The position numbers and the translations under genes were made by a program. 64,000 nucleotides of DNA from Roseomonas nitratireducens. GTDB taxonomy: Bacteria; Pseudomonadota; Alphaproteobacteria; Acetobacterales; Acetobacteraceae. The notes below the pieces were generated by a model. The model saw only the letters and a program-made list of their open reading frames with translations, had not been told where the DNA came from and made no database searches. The stretch's first letter is position 1. Every line of letters starts with the position of its first letter. The DNA lies in the NCBI RefSeq assembly GCF_017813355.1, contig NZ_JAGIYZ010000006.1, forward strand, positions 24,001 through 88,000, written 5' to 3'. Below, one piece after another: positions 24,312-33,644 of the stretch.

Positions 24312-24665
24312 GGGAAGCTCCGTTCGCTGGACCGCGACCGCCGCGGCCTTCATGGCGACGAAGCCGTCGGACGGGCTGGGCTGGCACCCCGAGCGACAGC
24401 GAGGGGCCGCAGCGTGAGCGAAGGACCGCAGGGGCCGGCTATTTTGTCTCGCGATGGAAAGGCCCGAGCCGGGGTCCCCGCGCGGCTTGACTGCGTGGGG
24501 TGGAACGGGCCGCCGGAAAATAGTCGGCCACAAGGTTGCCTGGATGGACCGTCTGATGGCCGAACGCCCTCTGGAAGGCCGGGGCGCGGTCCTCTGGCGA
24601 ACGGTCATCCCAGATGCGGGCGTTGATCGAAGTGCTCGACCGGCAGCCGCCTGCCTCTATCCCGG
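24312..24665 (-). promoter_or_regulatory. 354-base non-coding leader of the DUF2493 gene
   Basis: No gene is visible. The proximal part (24358-24465) resembles the DUF736 leader at 21400-21500: a GACGGG element, CACCCC, GGGGCC and a TTGTCTCGCGA box in the same order. Several GGGGTCCCCG-like inverted repeats occur near 24474. It probably holds the promoter and a shared regulatory element. The distal 150 bases show nothing I can name. Confidence 0.4.
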
Positions 24666-25730
24666 TCAGGCTGCATGCTCCATGAAGCGTGCGACGTCCT
24701 GGGGCGCGATCTGGACACGGATGGCCGCCCGGAGCGCCGCGAGTCCCAGCAGCCGTAGGTCCTCATTGAAGTCGCCACGCGTCGGAGACAGGATGACCGC
24801 CTCGATGCCGGCTTCCTCCGCGCGGGTCATCAGGGTCCTCACCGCTGCATCGCCGGCGGGATCGTCATCACGCGCGACATACAGCCGGTGCAGGGTGTCG
24901 GGGAACTGGATGGCGGCAAGATGTGCCGCCGACAGCGCGGCCGCCATCGGCATGGTCGGCAGGACGCAGCGCAGCGACAGCATGGTCTCGACGCCTTCGC
25001 CGGCCGCCATCACCGAGCCCGGCAGCCCGAAGCGCACGGCAGAACCGAGGAGATTGCCCATCGCCCGTCTCGGTGTCTCGACTGGCGCCTTGCCTAAGGT
25101 CGCTTCGTTGAAGCCGTCAGGGTCCAGCCAGGTGCGATGTGCGCCGGTGAGCTCGCCATTGAGATCCGTGACGGCGGCAATGATCGCCGGCCAGATCTCG
25201 GTCGGGGAATGCTCATCGGGGCGGAAGAAGCAGCGGGGATGAAAGCGCAGCGATCCGGTTTCGTGCAAAGATGTAATGCCGCGTCTACGCAGATACGTCT
25301 CGCCGAGTGTACGGCTGATTGGCCGTGCCATCGCGAAGAGACGCTTCGCGGCTTCTGGTGAACCCATTGGCGCCAAGGACGTCTTAGCCCGCCGCGACTC
25401 TCGTGCGGGCTCTGGATGCGGGAGGCTCAAGAAGCGCCGCGCCTCATCGGCGATTTGCTTGAAGTCAGGAAGGCCGCAGGTTTCGCGAATGACATCGAGC
25501 AGATCGCCATGCTCGCCAGTCGCGGCGTCGGTCCACTTGCCGGCGGCGCCCTTACCCGTCTGCGGCCCCTTGAGCCGCACGAACATTGAGCGGCCCGGCG
25601 TGTTGCGAACATCGCCGACCAGCCAGTAGCCTCCCTGCCTTGTGCCGTTAAACAGATAGTGCCGGCACACGGCTTCGGCTTGGCCGGCGAGGCGGGCGGC
25701 CAGATCGGATGCGTCAAAGCTGGCCATCAC
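24666..25730 (-). CDS. Toprim/primase-like protein
   Basis: The 354-residue protein has an N-terminal region with CRHYLFNGTRQGGYWLVGDVRN and KGAAGKWTDAATGEHGDLLDVI (a primase-zinc-finger-like DUF7146 domain), then a toprim domain. The toprim Glu lies in SVMAAGEGVETMLSL and the DxD-like pair in LYVARDDDPAGDAA. Proteins of this kind occur on ICEs and phages and probably prime DNA synthesis of the transferred strand. The start is a GTG at 25730 overlapping the stop of the notch-like gene (GTGA); an ATG follows at 25727. It is coupled to that gene. Confidence 0.88.
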   Translation of the reverse strand: MMASFDASDLAARLAGQAEAVCRHYLFNGTRQGGYWLVGDVRNTPGRSMFVRLKGPQTGKGAAGKWTDAATGEHGDLLDVIRETCGLPDFKQIADEARRFLSLPHPEPARESRRAKTSLAPMGSPEAAKRLFAMARPISRTLGETYLRRRGITSLHETGSLRFHPRCFFRPDEHSPTEIWPAIIAAVTDLNGELTGAHRTWLDPDGFNEATLGKAPVETPRRAMGNLLGSAVRFGLPGSVMAAGEGVETMLSLRCVLPTMPMAAALSAAHLAAIQFPDTLHRLYVARDDDPAGDAAVRTLMTRAEEAGIEAVILSPTRGDFNEDLRLLGLAALRAAIRVQIAPQDVARFMEHAA

Positions 25731-28700
25731 GCGGCCTCCCGTTCGGAGATCCGCGTGACCGGATAGCGCTCCATCACCTTGGCAAGGACGGCCACGCCGG
25801 TCGCATCGGTGGGAACGAACATCCGGAGCTTCCAGGAGATGATCTCGTGGAACAGGCCGTAGGACCGGAGGCGATCGCGCATCGTGTCGGAGAAGCCCGA
25901 TAGCTCGATGCGGTGGACGCCCATCACCCGCGCGCGATGAAGCTGGAGGCCCTCAGTGAGATCGAGGACGGTGCTGCCGGCCACCAGGGCTCCGAAGGCA
26001 TCTGCAGCCGTCAGCGTCGGCGCTCCGATCGCGAGCGCGTTGGCCGCCCAGGCTGGAGAAACGCGTCGCCCGATGATGCGTTCGCCGTCGTCCGTCTGGA
26101 GGCGATAGACACGCGTGCACTCATCCGGGAGACGCTTCCAGATCGGAAGCAGGAGCCCGGCGACGACATGGATCGTGCTGTCGGTGAACTCGGGGATCTG
26201 ACCCAGTTCGCGCTGCCACGCCGCCGCGAAGACCTCGCGATCGGCCGCCCGCCAATGGCTTTCCGCCATCGACGCCAGCGATGCATGGTGATGTTCCATC
26301 GGCCGGAGCAAGCGCACCCGGCGTTCGATTTCGCCATCATCCAGCATGATGCTCGGGGCAGGCACCTGAACCGCCGCCCTGGCGGATCGCTCGTTGATCA
26401 GCAGAGCTGCACGTGGATCGGCGAGAAGCTCGAAGGCTTGGTCGAGCGACAGGGGCCGGTTGCGCTCGCGCTGGGTGATCGTCAGCAAGCGGGTTTCCGC
26501 GCCAGTGGCGGGATGCGTGTAGATGGTGTGCCGGTCGGTGACGATGAAGCTTTCGGCCTTCAGCGTTTCCAGCCCGATGTCATAGGTGCCGCTGGCCAGT
26601 GCTCCGGCAATCCGGGCATTGAGAAGCTGCTCGAAGGCGGTGAACAATATGCCCTGCAGATCGATCGTCAGCGCCAGCAACCGATTGAGAAAGGTCGTGA
26701 TCGGCGGCAGCTCGTCGCGGATGCCCGTGTCGTCCATCAGGCTGAGGCCGGTGGCGCTCTCGAAGAGCTGGAGCGGGCAGCCATCGACCTTGCCGCGGAC
26801 GATCAGCAGGTAAAGTTGGCGCAGCGCGTCGCGCGCGTGGGGGCTTTCGAGATTGTCCTCGGGTCTGAAGAGGCCCTGTCCGCCGGTCTGGCGCTGGCCG
26901 CGGGTGATTGCCCCGAGCGTGTCGAGCCGCCGGGCAATGGTCGACAGGAAGCGCTTCTCGGCTTTCACGTCGGTTGCGATCGGACGAAACAGCGGCGGCT
27001 GCGCCTGGTTGGTGCGGTTGGTGCGACCAAGGCCCTGAATGGCGGCGTCGGCTTTCCAGCCCGGCTCGAGGAGATAGTGGATGCGAAGACGCTGGTTACG
27101 CGCCGCGAGATCGGCGTGATAGCTGCGCCCGGTGCCGCCAGCATCACTGAACACGAGGATGCGCTTGGCATCATCCATGAAGGCAGCGGTCTCGGCGAGG
27201 TTGGCGGAGCCCGGACGGTTCTCGACCATGAGCCGATCACCTTTGCGGATGATGCGCCGCGATCGCCCGGTCACCTCGGCAACCAAGTCCACTCCGAAGC
27301 GCTGGACGATCTGATCGAGCGCGCCAGGCACCGGCGGCAGGCTTGCGAGTTTCTCGATCAGCCGGTCACGCCGGGCGACCGCTTCACGGCTTTCGACGGG
27401 CTGGCCGTCGCGGGTGACAGGTCGCGAAGAGAGATAGCCATCCGCGTCGGTGAACGGCTCGTAGAGCTGCACCGGGAAGGAGTGTTGAAGGTAAGACAGC
27501 ACATATTCGCGCGGCGTGATGTCGACGCGCACGTCGTTCCATTCCTCGGTCGGCACCTCGGCCAGTCGCCGCTCCATCAGTGCCTCGCCGGTGGAGACGA
27601 TCTGGACGACAGCCGCGTGCCCGTCATCGAGATCGCGCTGGATCGAGCGGATCAGCGTTGGGGTCTTCATCGAGGTCAGCAGGTGCCCGAAGAAGCGCTG
27701 CTTGGTGCTTTCGAAGACCGAACGGGCGGCAGATTTGGCGCGCGGGTTGAGCGTGCCGGTCTCGCTGGTGATGTTCGCGGCGCGCATCGCGGCATCGAGG
27801 TTGTTGTGGATGATCGAGAACGCGCCAGCATAGGCGTCATAGATGCGGCGTTGCTCGTCGGTGAGCGCGTGCTCAACCAGCTCGTACTCGACCCCGTCAT
27901 AGGACAGGGATCTGGCGGTATAGAGGCCGAGGGCGCGAAGATCGCGGGCCAGCACCTCCATCGCTGCGACACCGCCGGCCTCGATGGCAGCGACGAATTC
28001 GGCCCGGGTTGCGAACGGGAAATCTTCGCCGCCCCACAGGCCGAGACGCTGGGCATAGGCGAGATTGTGGACGCTGGTGGCACCTGTCGCCGAGACGTAG
28101 ACGATCCGAGCGACCGGGAGCGCGTGCTGGAGGCGCAAGCCGGCACGGCCCTGCTGCGACGGCGCAACATCGCCTCGTTCTCCCTTTCCGCCGCCGGCAT
28201 TCTGCATGGCATGGCTCTCGTCGAAGATGACCACCCCGTCGAAATCGGAGCCCAACCAATCGACGATCTGGCGGACGCGCGAAACCTTGTCGGCCTTCTC
28301 GTCGGACCGCAGCGTGGCATAGGTGGTGAATAGGACGCCTTCCGCCAGTGTGATCGATCGTCCCTGCGGGAAGCGGGAGAGCGGCGTCACGAGCAGGCGC
28401 TCCATCCCCAGGGCCGACCAGTCGCGCTGCGCATCCTCAATCAGCTTGTCCGACTTCGAGATCCAGACGGCCTTGCGCCGACCGTGCAGCCAGTTGTCGA
28501 GGATGATGGCGGCGGACTGACGGCCCTTACCCGCTCCCGTGCCGTCGCCGAGCATGAAGCCGCGCCGGAAGCGCACGGCGGATGCCGCTTTGTCAGGTGC
28601 GGCAGAGACGACATCGAACGTCGCGTCGACAGTCCAGGCGCCGCTGAGGAAGCCCGTATGGGCCTCGCCGGCATAGATCACGGTTTCGAGCTGGGCGTCC

Positions 28701-30061
28701 GACAGTACGCCCTCGTTGATGAGCCGTTCGGGCAGGCGTGGATGATAGCTTGGCTTGGGCGGCGCGACCGATGCCATGGCCGCCGATTGCACAAGCTTGG
28801 TCGGATGGGCCTGAGAGCCGGGAATGCGGATCGTCTGAAGTCCGTATTCCTCGTAGATGGCGTCGGTCAGCCGACCACCCTCGGCCGGCTTCCAGTCGAG
28901 GGTCTCATAGGCGAGGTCCAGGTAACCCGGCTCCTCGAGTGATGACCTCTGCGGCGCGTTCGCAGTGCCGCGCGCGATCGGACGGGCAACCCGCTTCGGC
29001 ACCATTGCCGACGGCGCTGGAGGGGCAATGGAACCGGCCAGCGTGAGCCTTGGGGGAACGTGCTCGGTGACCCAGCCTAGAAGGGTCTGCGTGTCGGGTG
29101 CTTGACCCGGTGATGCGGGAAACCGGGCCGGATCGTCTGCCGGCAGCTTGTCGAAGACGGTGAGCCGCGTCTCAATGGTGGTGCCGTGCTTGGCGTAGAC
29201 GGAGCCGTCGATGCTCGCGGTGAATACGACGCGCCCGCGCTCCTGCAGGCGGATGAACGCCTCGCGCCAGGCGGGATGCTCCGGACTGATATTGGCACCG
29301 GTGATGGCCACCAGGCGGCCACCCTCGGCGAGGCGGGCAAGCGCGGATGCGATGTGTCGCAGCGCTGCGTCGGCCATGCGTCCGGAGACGTTCGTCATCG
29401 CTGAGAATGGCGGGTTCATCAGCACGACCGTCGGGACCAAGGCTGGGTGCAGATGATCGTCGATCTGCGCCGCGTCCAAGCATGTGACTCCGACGGCCGG
29501 GAAGAGGGAGGAGAGGAGGCTGGCGCGGGTCTCCGCCAGTTCGTTAAGGATCAAGGTCGCGCCCGCAATCTCGGGCAGGATGGCGAGCAGGCCGGTCCCG
29601 GCGGACGGTTCGAGCACATGGTCGGCAGGTGAGATAGCTGCCGCGCGCAACGCGATGAATCCGAGGGGGATGGGCGTTGAGAATTGCTGGAACGTCTCGC
29701 TTTCGAGGGAGCGGCGGGTATGCGTGGGGAGCAGGCCGGCGACTTTCGCGAAAAGCGGCAGGGCTGCTGCCGGAGAGCCGGCTTTGTGCAAAAGCACTTT
29801 GCCGTATTTGCGGAGGAAGAGAACAGTCGCTGCCTCGCAGGCGTCGTAGGCCAGCTTCCAGTCCCAGGCTCCGGTTGCGTCGCCCGCGTTGAAGCTCGCT
29901 TCCATCGCGTCACGAAGCAGGGTGGCGTCGACACGTCGGCCTGCTTCGAGATGGACGAGAATGGATCGGGCGGCATCGAGCAGGGCGGCCGTCCGGTCGA
30001 CACGTTGCGGATAAGACGCCGGCATGTATTCTTGCGCGCAAGATGCGGAACGATCGTGCAT
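25727..30061 (-). CDS. Strawberry-notch-like helicase with N-terminal methyltransferase domain
   Basis: At 1444 residues this is the largest protein in the window. The N-terminal 300 residues form an adenine-type methyltransferase with EPSAGTG at about 151-157 and NPPF at about 216-219. The middle holds an SF2 helicase of the Strawberry-notch type: Walker A GDGTGAGKGR near 505 and DESH in VVIFDESHAMQN near 614. The conserved RFGVDLVAEVTGRSRR and LGRTNRTNQAQPP segments follow, the latter replacing the usual motif VI. Such fusions are typical ICE and large-plasmid genes; a role in DNA metabolism or protection of incoming DNA is supposed but not shown. The ATG at 30061 gives the normal N-terminus. 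A structured leader (30062-30141) precedes it and the toprim gene follows in overlap. Confidence 0.9.
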   Translation of the reverse strand: MHDRSASCAQEYMPASYPQRVDRTAALLDAARSILVHLEAGRRVDATLLRDAMEASFNAGDATGAWDWKLAYDACEAATVLFLRKYGKVLLHKAGSPAAALPLFAKVAGLLPTHTRRSLESETFQQFSTPIPLGFIALRAAAISPADHVLEPSAGTGLLAILPEIAGATLILNELAETRASLLSSLFPAVGVTCLDAAQIDDHLHPALVPTVVLMNPPFSAMTNVSGRMADAALRHIASALARLAEGGRLVAITGANISPEHPAWREAFIRLQERGRVVFTASIDGSVYAKHGTTIETRLTVFDKLPADDPARFPASPGQAPDTQTLLGWVTEHVPPRLTLAGSIAPPAPSAMVPKRVARPIARGTANAPQRSSLEEPGYLDLAYETLDWKPAEGGRLTDAIYEEYGLQTIRIPGSQAHPTKLVQSAAMASVAPPKPSYHPRLPERLINEGVLSDAQLETVIYAGEAHTGFLSGAWTVDATFDVVSAAPDKAASAVRFRRGFMLGDGTGAGKGRQSAAIILDNWLHGRRKAVWISKSDKLIEDAQRDWSALGMERLLVTPLSRFPQGRSITLAEGVLFTTYATLRSDEKADKVSRVRQIVDWLGSDFDGVVIFDESHAMQNAGGGKGERGDVAPSQQGRAGLRLQHALPVARIVYVSATGATSVHNLAYAQRLGLWGGEDFPFATRAEFVAAIEAGGVAAMEVLARDLRALGLYTARSLSYDGVEYELVEHALTDEQRRIYDAYAGAFSIIHNNLDAAMRAANITSETGTLNPRAKSAARSVFESTKQRFFGHLLTSMKTPTLIRSIQRDLDDGHAAVVQIVSTGEALMERRLAEVPTEEWNDVRVDITPREYVLSYLQHSFPVQLYEPFTDADGYLSSRPVTRDGQPVESREAVARRDRLIEKLASLPPVPGALDQIVQRFGVDLVAEVTGRSRRIIRKGDRLMVENRPGSANLAETAAFMDDAKRILVFSDAGGTGRSYHADLAARNQRLRIHYLLEPGWKADAAIQGLGRTNRTNQAQPPLFRPIATDVKAEKRFLSTIARRLDTLGAITRGQRQTGGQGLFRPEDNLESPHARDALRQLYLLIVRGKVDGCPLQLFESATGLSLMDDTGIRDELPPITTFLNRLLALTIDLQGILFTAFEQLLNARIAGALASGTYDIGLETLKAESFIVTDRHTIYTHPATGAETRLLTITQRERNRPLSLDQAFELLADPRAALLINERSARAAVQVPAPSIMLDDGEIERRVRLLRPMEHHHASLASMAESHWRAADREVFAAAWQRELGQIPEFTDSTIHVVAGLLLPIWKRLPDECTRVYRLQTDDGERIIGRRVSPAWAANALAIGAPTLTAADAFGALVAGSTVLDLTEGLQLHRARVMGVHRIELSGFSDTMRDRLRSYGLFHEIISWKLRMFVPTDATGVAVLAKVMERYPVTRISEREAA

Positions 30062-30141
30062 GGGGAAGACCTCGAGGAGAGCGGGAAACGGGGCGAGCCC
30101 TTGGGCGCTCTCTCTCGACCGTCCGGGCTCAAACCCGTCCC
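30062..30141 (-). ncRNA. Structured leader, diverged third copy
   Basis: The 80 bases before the notch-like gene contain GACGGGTT, then a GAGAGAGAG stretch and a distal CCCCGTTTC, ending close to the ATG. The order of elements resembles the better conserved leaders of the parB-like (33485-33540) and ardC (34614-34669) genes. The inner stem is not conserved, so membership is tentative. Confidence 0.42.
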
Positions 30142-30180
30142 GGCCTCCTCTGCCTCTCGACGTAAGAGCGGCAGGCTGCA

Positions 30181-30825
30181 TCAGCCGAAGCGCCGGCCCG
30201 CTTCCGTGAAGGTGTAGCCGTTCGCCGCGATCGCCTCGTCGACCGCCTCGACCGAGGTCATATGCTCGTATGCCCGTTCAAGCTGGCGGTAGAGCCAGCG
30301 GGCCAGATCGCGGAGCGCTTCCGAGACGGCATCTTCCGCATCGGCGGTCATGTCCTGACCCACGGGACTGTCGCGATCGACCGCGATCGCCATGCAATGC
30401 TCGTGATAGTAGCGCCCCCGGTGGGTCACGGCGGCGCGTAGCTGGTAGAAGTTGCGGCGCTGAACGGTCTGGAGGGTGTCGGCGATCCCGTGAAGCGCGG
30501 TATCCGTTGGTGCATAGGCCCGGATGCGGCGGGCGGCGGAGTTCAAATGCCTGTAGTCGCCCTCGAAGCAGGCCCCGTCGCCCTGGCTCCAGAAGCCGGA
30601 AAACCAGATGCAGGGTTTCGAGCGGGTGCCGCCGCCGAACAGCCGGACGGGGCGCGTCCTGAGGCGGATGCCGAGGATCGCGCAGATACGTTCGAAGTCG
30701 TCATAGACAAACTCGAACCAGTCATAATCGAGGCCGCCCTCGCGGTACCATCCGCGCGCGGCGTCCTTCGCCGCATCGGAGAGTTCGTCGAGGCGATAGA
30801 CGATGGTTTCGATGACCTCAGGCAT
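30181..30825 (-). CDS. Unknown conserved ICE protein (214 aa)
   Basis: The 214-residue acidic protein has ETIVYRLDELSDAAKDAARGWYREGGLDYDWFEFVYDDFERICAILGIRL and later PCIWFSGFWSQGDGACFEGDY. I recognise this pattern only as an uncharacterised family of mobile elements and phages. It has no membrane segment or obvious catalytic motif. The ATG at 30825 follows GGAGGTGATC, an almost perfect anti-Shine-Dalgarno complement, so it should be well translated. It overlaps the preceding gene by 8 bases and forms a pair with it. Confidence 0.72.
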   Translation of the reverse strand: MPEVIETIVYRLDELSDAAKDAARGWYREGGLDYDWFEFVYDDFERICAILGIRLRTRPVRLFGGGTRSKPCIWFSGFWSQGDGACFEGDYRHLNSAARRIRAYAPTDTALHGIADTLQTVQRRNFYQLRAAVTHRGRYYHEHCMAIAVDRDSPVGQDMTADAEDAVSEALRDLARWLYRQLERAYEHMTSVEAVDEAIAANGYTFTEAGRRFG

Positions 30826-31234
30826 CGTGATCACCTCCATCCACCGCGGCGGCGAGCCAGCCATCGGTGTCGATCCATCCGACGGTCTCGCCCGTCCCGA
30901 GGTCGAGGACGTGCGCGCCGCCGCCAAACGCACTGAGCCGGGGCCGCGAGCAGGTATTGGCGTATTGGAAGCCCCAACGGCCTTTCAGGCTGAATTCCGC
31001 CGCGCAGAGTTTCACGAACTGGATCTGCCGTTCGGGATCGCCGGAGACGTCATCCCGTAGCCAGAGCTGCGAGCCGCCGTGCTCCGGCTGGATGGAGAGA
31101 AGGAAGCCCTCCGACGGCGGTTCTTCTGACGCGCCGGCCTCGGACAAGGCATTGTAGAGATCGAGCGCACGCGCGGCATTTTGTGGCGTGCCGACGTCGA
31201 GCAGGCACGAGAAGTGCGTGAAATAGTCTGCCAT
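30818..31234 (-). CDS. Unknown ICE protein (138 aa)
   Basis: This 138-residue acidic protein (MADYFTHFSCLLDVGTPQNAARAL ...) contains PEHGGSQLWLRDDVSGDPERQIQFVKLCA and WGFQYANTCSRPRLSAFGGGAHVLDLGTGE. No known family came to mind. It is the first gene of a two-gene unit with the 214-residue protein and starts 22 bases after a hairpin with a T-run that should end the upstream parB-like message. It probably works with its partner, but nothing indicates how. Confidence 0.7.
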   Translation of the reverse strand: MADYFTHFSCLLDVGTPQNAARALDLYNALSEAGASEEPPSEGFLLSIQPEHGGSQLWLRDDVSGDPERQIQFVKLCAAEFSLKGRWGFQYANTCSRPRLSAFGGGAHVLDLGTGETVGWIDTDGWLAAAVDGGDHDA

Positions 31235-31255
31235 GACAGTCTCCCACGAACATGG

Positions 31256-31280
31256 AAAAGCCCGGCGTGGCGACCGGGCT
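31256..31280 (-). terminator. Intrinsic terminator after the parB-like gene
   Basis: On the minus strand AGCCCGG-TCGCCACG-CCGGGCT forms a 7-bp stem followed by TTTT. It lies between the parB-like stop (31340) and the next start (31234). A second, stronger hairpin without T-run precedes it at 31307-31330. Confidence 0.65.
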
Positions 31281-31306
31281 GATGGAACGGGCGTGTGAGG
31301 AAAGAT

Positions 31307-31330
31307 GCGGGACCGCCGGAGCGGTCCCGC
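31307..31330 (-). terminator. Second hairpin after the parB-like gene
   Basis: GCGGGACCGC-TCCG-GCGGTCCCGC is a perfect 10-bp stem with a 4-base loop, 10 bases past the parB-like stop. Only ATCTTTCC follows on the minus strand. It may stabilise the mRNA end or act with the T-run terminator at 31256. Confidence 0.5.
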
Positions 31331-31339
31331 CTGGATCGG

Positions 31340-33484
31340 CTACTCGGCGGCAATGGCCGGGAGCGGCTCCGCATCCTCGTCCGAGGCTTCCTCGTCGCCA
31401 GACAGGAACGCCGGAAGATCCACGGAGCTTGCCTGAGCTTCGGGTTCGCCCGCTTCGGACGATGTGTCCGTCTCAGCGAGCCGCAGCGGCTCGGGGAGCC
31501 ACCGGGCGTCGGCGAGAAGGCGTTCGGCTTCCTTGGCCATCTCAGCCTTCTTCAGATGCTCGATGAGCTGCGCCGCCCGCTCTCCCGCGCCCTCACGCAC
31601 GGCCTCGACGATGCGACGCTTCGGCACCCGGCCGAGATAATTGTCGACCGAAGGACGCCATCCGGCCTCCACCATATCGAGACCAGTCGCCCGCGCGAGC
31701 CGGTCGGCCTGGGTGAGACGGCGTTGGAGCCCGTGCTGGGACACGCCGTTCCCCCCGTAGGGGTTCGGCTTCTCGTAAAGCGCGTTGACGCCGAAGCTCA
31801 CGCAATGAGCGAGCAGCGAGAGTCGGCTCGCATCGTCGAGTGCCGACAGCCAGTCCCAGAGCGCCCGATCGTCCTGCGGAAGATCGGCCTTCCAGGCGTC
31901 CTGACGCTCCGCGATCGCGCGTGCGGAGGGGCTGTCCTTGAGGTCGGCGGCCTGCGCTGGGAAGAAGACGTGCCGCACGGACGCTTCGAGGCATCCGCCC
32001 CCGATGTTGGTGCGCTGGAACGTGTCGATGACGAGCTTGTGCAGCAGCGCCGTCAACGCGATCTGCGGGTTGCTCGCCACGGCGTCGCGCAGCGCAAGCG
32101 TGCGATGGGCGGTCAATTCGATCACCAGGCGCTCGGGCAACGGCTTGATCACGTCGTCCTCGTCGTCCTCGCTTTCGATCTGCTGCCCGCCGACCGTGAT
32201 GACGGTGCGGGACGTGCCGCTCGGTCCGGGTTCGCCGGCTCGGGCGATGGTCGCCGCCGTAGCGCCATCGGTCTCGTCATCGGGCAGCGCGAGGGGCGCC
32301 TCGTCGTCCGGGCGAACATAGCCGCGGTCGACCATGAGCCTGCCGTCCGCGCCGATGCTCACGAAGACGCCTGCACGGGTGATGTCGCTCGGATCAAAGA
32401 TCACCGGCCGGTTGTCGAGCTCGTCCAGCAGGGCCTCGATCTCGCCGAGCCGCGCATCGACCTCGTCTGGCAATTCGTCCGCATCTTCATACTCGGCCTC
32501 GAGCCGCTGATACTCGGCGTTGAGCGCGTCGATCGTGGCCTGCTCGTCAGCCGATCGTTCGGCGGCGACACCGTCGATCTGGCGCAGACCGTGGGTGTGA
32601 CCGTAGGGGAAGTCGGCAGCGACCTCGATCCACTTCCAACCTTCGGCCGCGATGGCCTCGGCCTCTGTCTTCAGCTTGGCGGCGACCAGGGTATCGAGCA
32701 GGGCGACATCGGCGAGCCAGCCGCCATCGTCCTGTTGGAAGAGATCGCGCAGGACCGTGCCGCCAGCCGCTTCATAGGCATCGAGCCCGACGAACATGGC
32801 GCGGCGGTCCGACGCGCGCACCGTCTTCTCGGTCAGCATCCGGCGGATCTGATACGGCTCCTTGGACCAGGATCTTGCGATCGTTTCCCAGACCTGTTCC
32901 TGCCTTGCATGGTCGGCGCTGACCGTGAAGGCCATCAGCTGCTCCAGCGTCATGCCGTCCTCGGCATAGATGTCGAGAAGCTTCGGCGAGATACCTGCAA
33001 GGCGCAGACGCTGCTTCACGACATGGGCGGAGGTGAAGAAGGCCGCAGCAATGTCTTCCTCGGACTGGCCCTTCTCGCGCAGCGCCTGGAACGCCCGGAA
33101 CTGATCGAGCGGGTGCAGCGGGGCACGCTGAAGGTTCTCGGCGAGGGAGTCGTCTTCGGCCATGATAGGCGACGCGGGATCGCGCACGACGCACGGCACG
33201 GGGGCAGTCTTGGCGAGGCGCTTCTGCTTCACCAGGCGCTCGAGCGCCCGGTAGCGACGCCCGCCGGCCGGGATTTCGTACAGGCCGGTCTCTGCGCCGT
33301 CGGCATCGAGGACGGGCCGGACGTTGAGGCTCTGCAGCAGACCGCGGCGCGCGATGTCCTCGGCGAGTTCCTCGATCGACACACCGGCTTTGATGCGCCG
33401 GACGTTCGCCTGCGAGAGCGTGAGCTTGTGGAAGGGGATGTCGCGCGACGGCGACAGGGTGATCTTCTGAATGGCAGTGGACAT
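31340..33484 (-). CDS. ParB/Spo0J-like DNA-binding protein
   Basis: The 714-residue protein has a complete ParB N-terminal domain: ANVRRIKAGVSIEELAEDIARRGLLQSLNVRP, the CTPase motif GGRRYRAL at 74-81 and the ENLQR box at 116-120. A helix-turn-helix follows (LREKGQSEEDIAAAFFTSAHVVKQRLRLAGIS). The C-terminal 450 residues are an ICE-specific extension with acidic coiled segments. Proteins of this layout are widespread in alphaproteobacterial ICEs and large plasmids; they may load on DNA and regulate genes rather than partition. The ATG at 33484 follows the conserved structured leader. It is not linked to parA at 17167. Confidence 0.9.
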   Translation of the reverse strand: MSTAIQKITLSPSRDIPFHKLTLSQANVRRIKAGVSIEELAEDIARRGLLQSLNVRPVLDADGAETGLYEIPAGGRRYRALERLVKQKRLAKTAPVPCVVRDPASPIMAEDDSLAENLQRAPLHPLDQFRAFQALREKGQSEEDIAAAFFTSAHVVKQRLRLAGISPKLLDIYAEDGMTLEQLMAFTVSADHARQEQVWETIARSWSKEPYQIRRMLTEKTVRASDRRAMFVGLDAYEAAGGTVLRDLFQQDDGGWLADVALLDTLVAAKLKTEAEAIAAEGWKWIEVAADFPYGHTHGLRQIDGVAAERSADEQATIDALNAEYQRLEAEYEDADELPDEVDARLGEIEALLDELDNRPVIFDPSDITRAGVFVSIGADGRLMVDRGYVRPDDEAPLALPDDETDGATAATIARAGEPGPSGTSRTVITVGGQQIESEDDEDDVIKPLPERLVIELTAHRTLALRDAVASNPQIALTALLHKLVIDTFQRTNIGGGCLEASVRHVFFPAQAADLKDSPSARAIAERQDAWKADLPQDDRALWDWLSALDDASRLSLLAHCVSFGVNALYEKPNPYGGNGVSQHGLQRRLTQADRLARATGLDMVEAGWRPSVDNYLGRVPKRRIVEAVREGAGERAAQLIEHLKKAEMAKEAERLLADARWLPEPLRLAETDTSSEAGEPEAQASSVDLPAFLSGDEEASDEDAEPLPAIAAE

Positions 33485-33540
33485 GGCAGGTCTCCGCGAC
33501 GGGCGGCCGGGAGCCTCTCTCCCGACCTCCAACCCGTCAC
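33485..33540 (-). ncRNA. Conserved structured 5' leader of the parB-like gene
   Basis: The minus-strand leader folds into an outer stem GACGGG/CCCGTC (33533-33538 with 33498-33503) enclosing an inner stem CGGGAG/CTCCCG (33519-33524 with 33508-33513) with loop AGAGG. It ends in GGAGACC, a possible ribosome-binding site, 4 bases before the ATG. It is about 85% identical to the ardC leader. The radC RNA motif (Rfam), found before antirestriction and methylase genes, is a family to compare; I cannot confirm a match. Confidence 0.72.
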
Positions 33541-33544
33541 GAAA

Positions 33545-33622
33545 ATCGGCGCAGCCCTCTTCCTCTCATCGCTTCCGGAACGCCGGAACGCCGTAAAGCC
33601 AGAAAGACGGGACTGCGCCGAT
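33545..33622. repeat. Long-range inverted repeat ahead of the parB-like leader
   Basis: ATCGGCGCAGCCC at 33545-33557 pairs with GGGACTGCGCCGAT at 33609-33622, with one extra base. It lies between the ardC stop and the parB-like leader and could form a large hairpin that ends ardC transcription or exposes the leader. No T-run is visible. Confidence 0.45.
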
Positions 33623-33644
33623 GCTTGGAGAGATAACGAGTGGG

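Noticed and set aside
25913-28333. An 806-codon open frame on the plus strand inside the notch-like gene
   Set aside because: It is antisense to a gene with clear helicase motifs, has no recognisable domain, and long shadow frames are common in GC-rich codon use.
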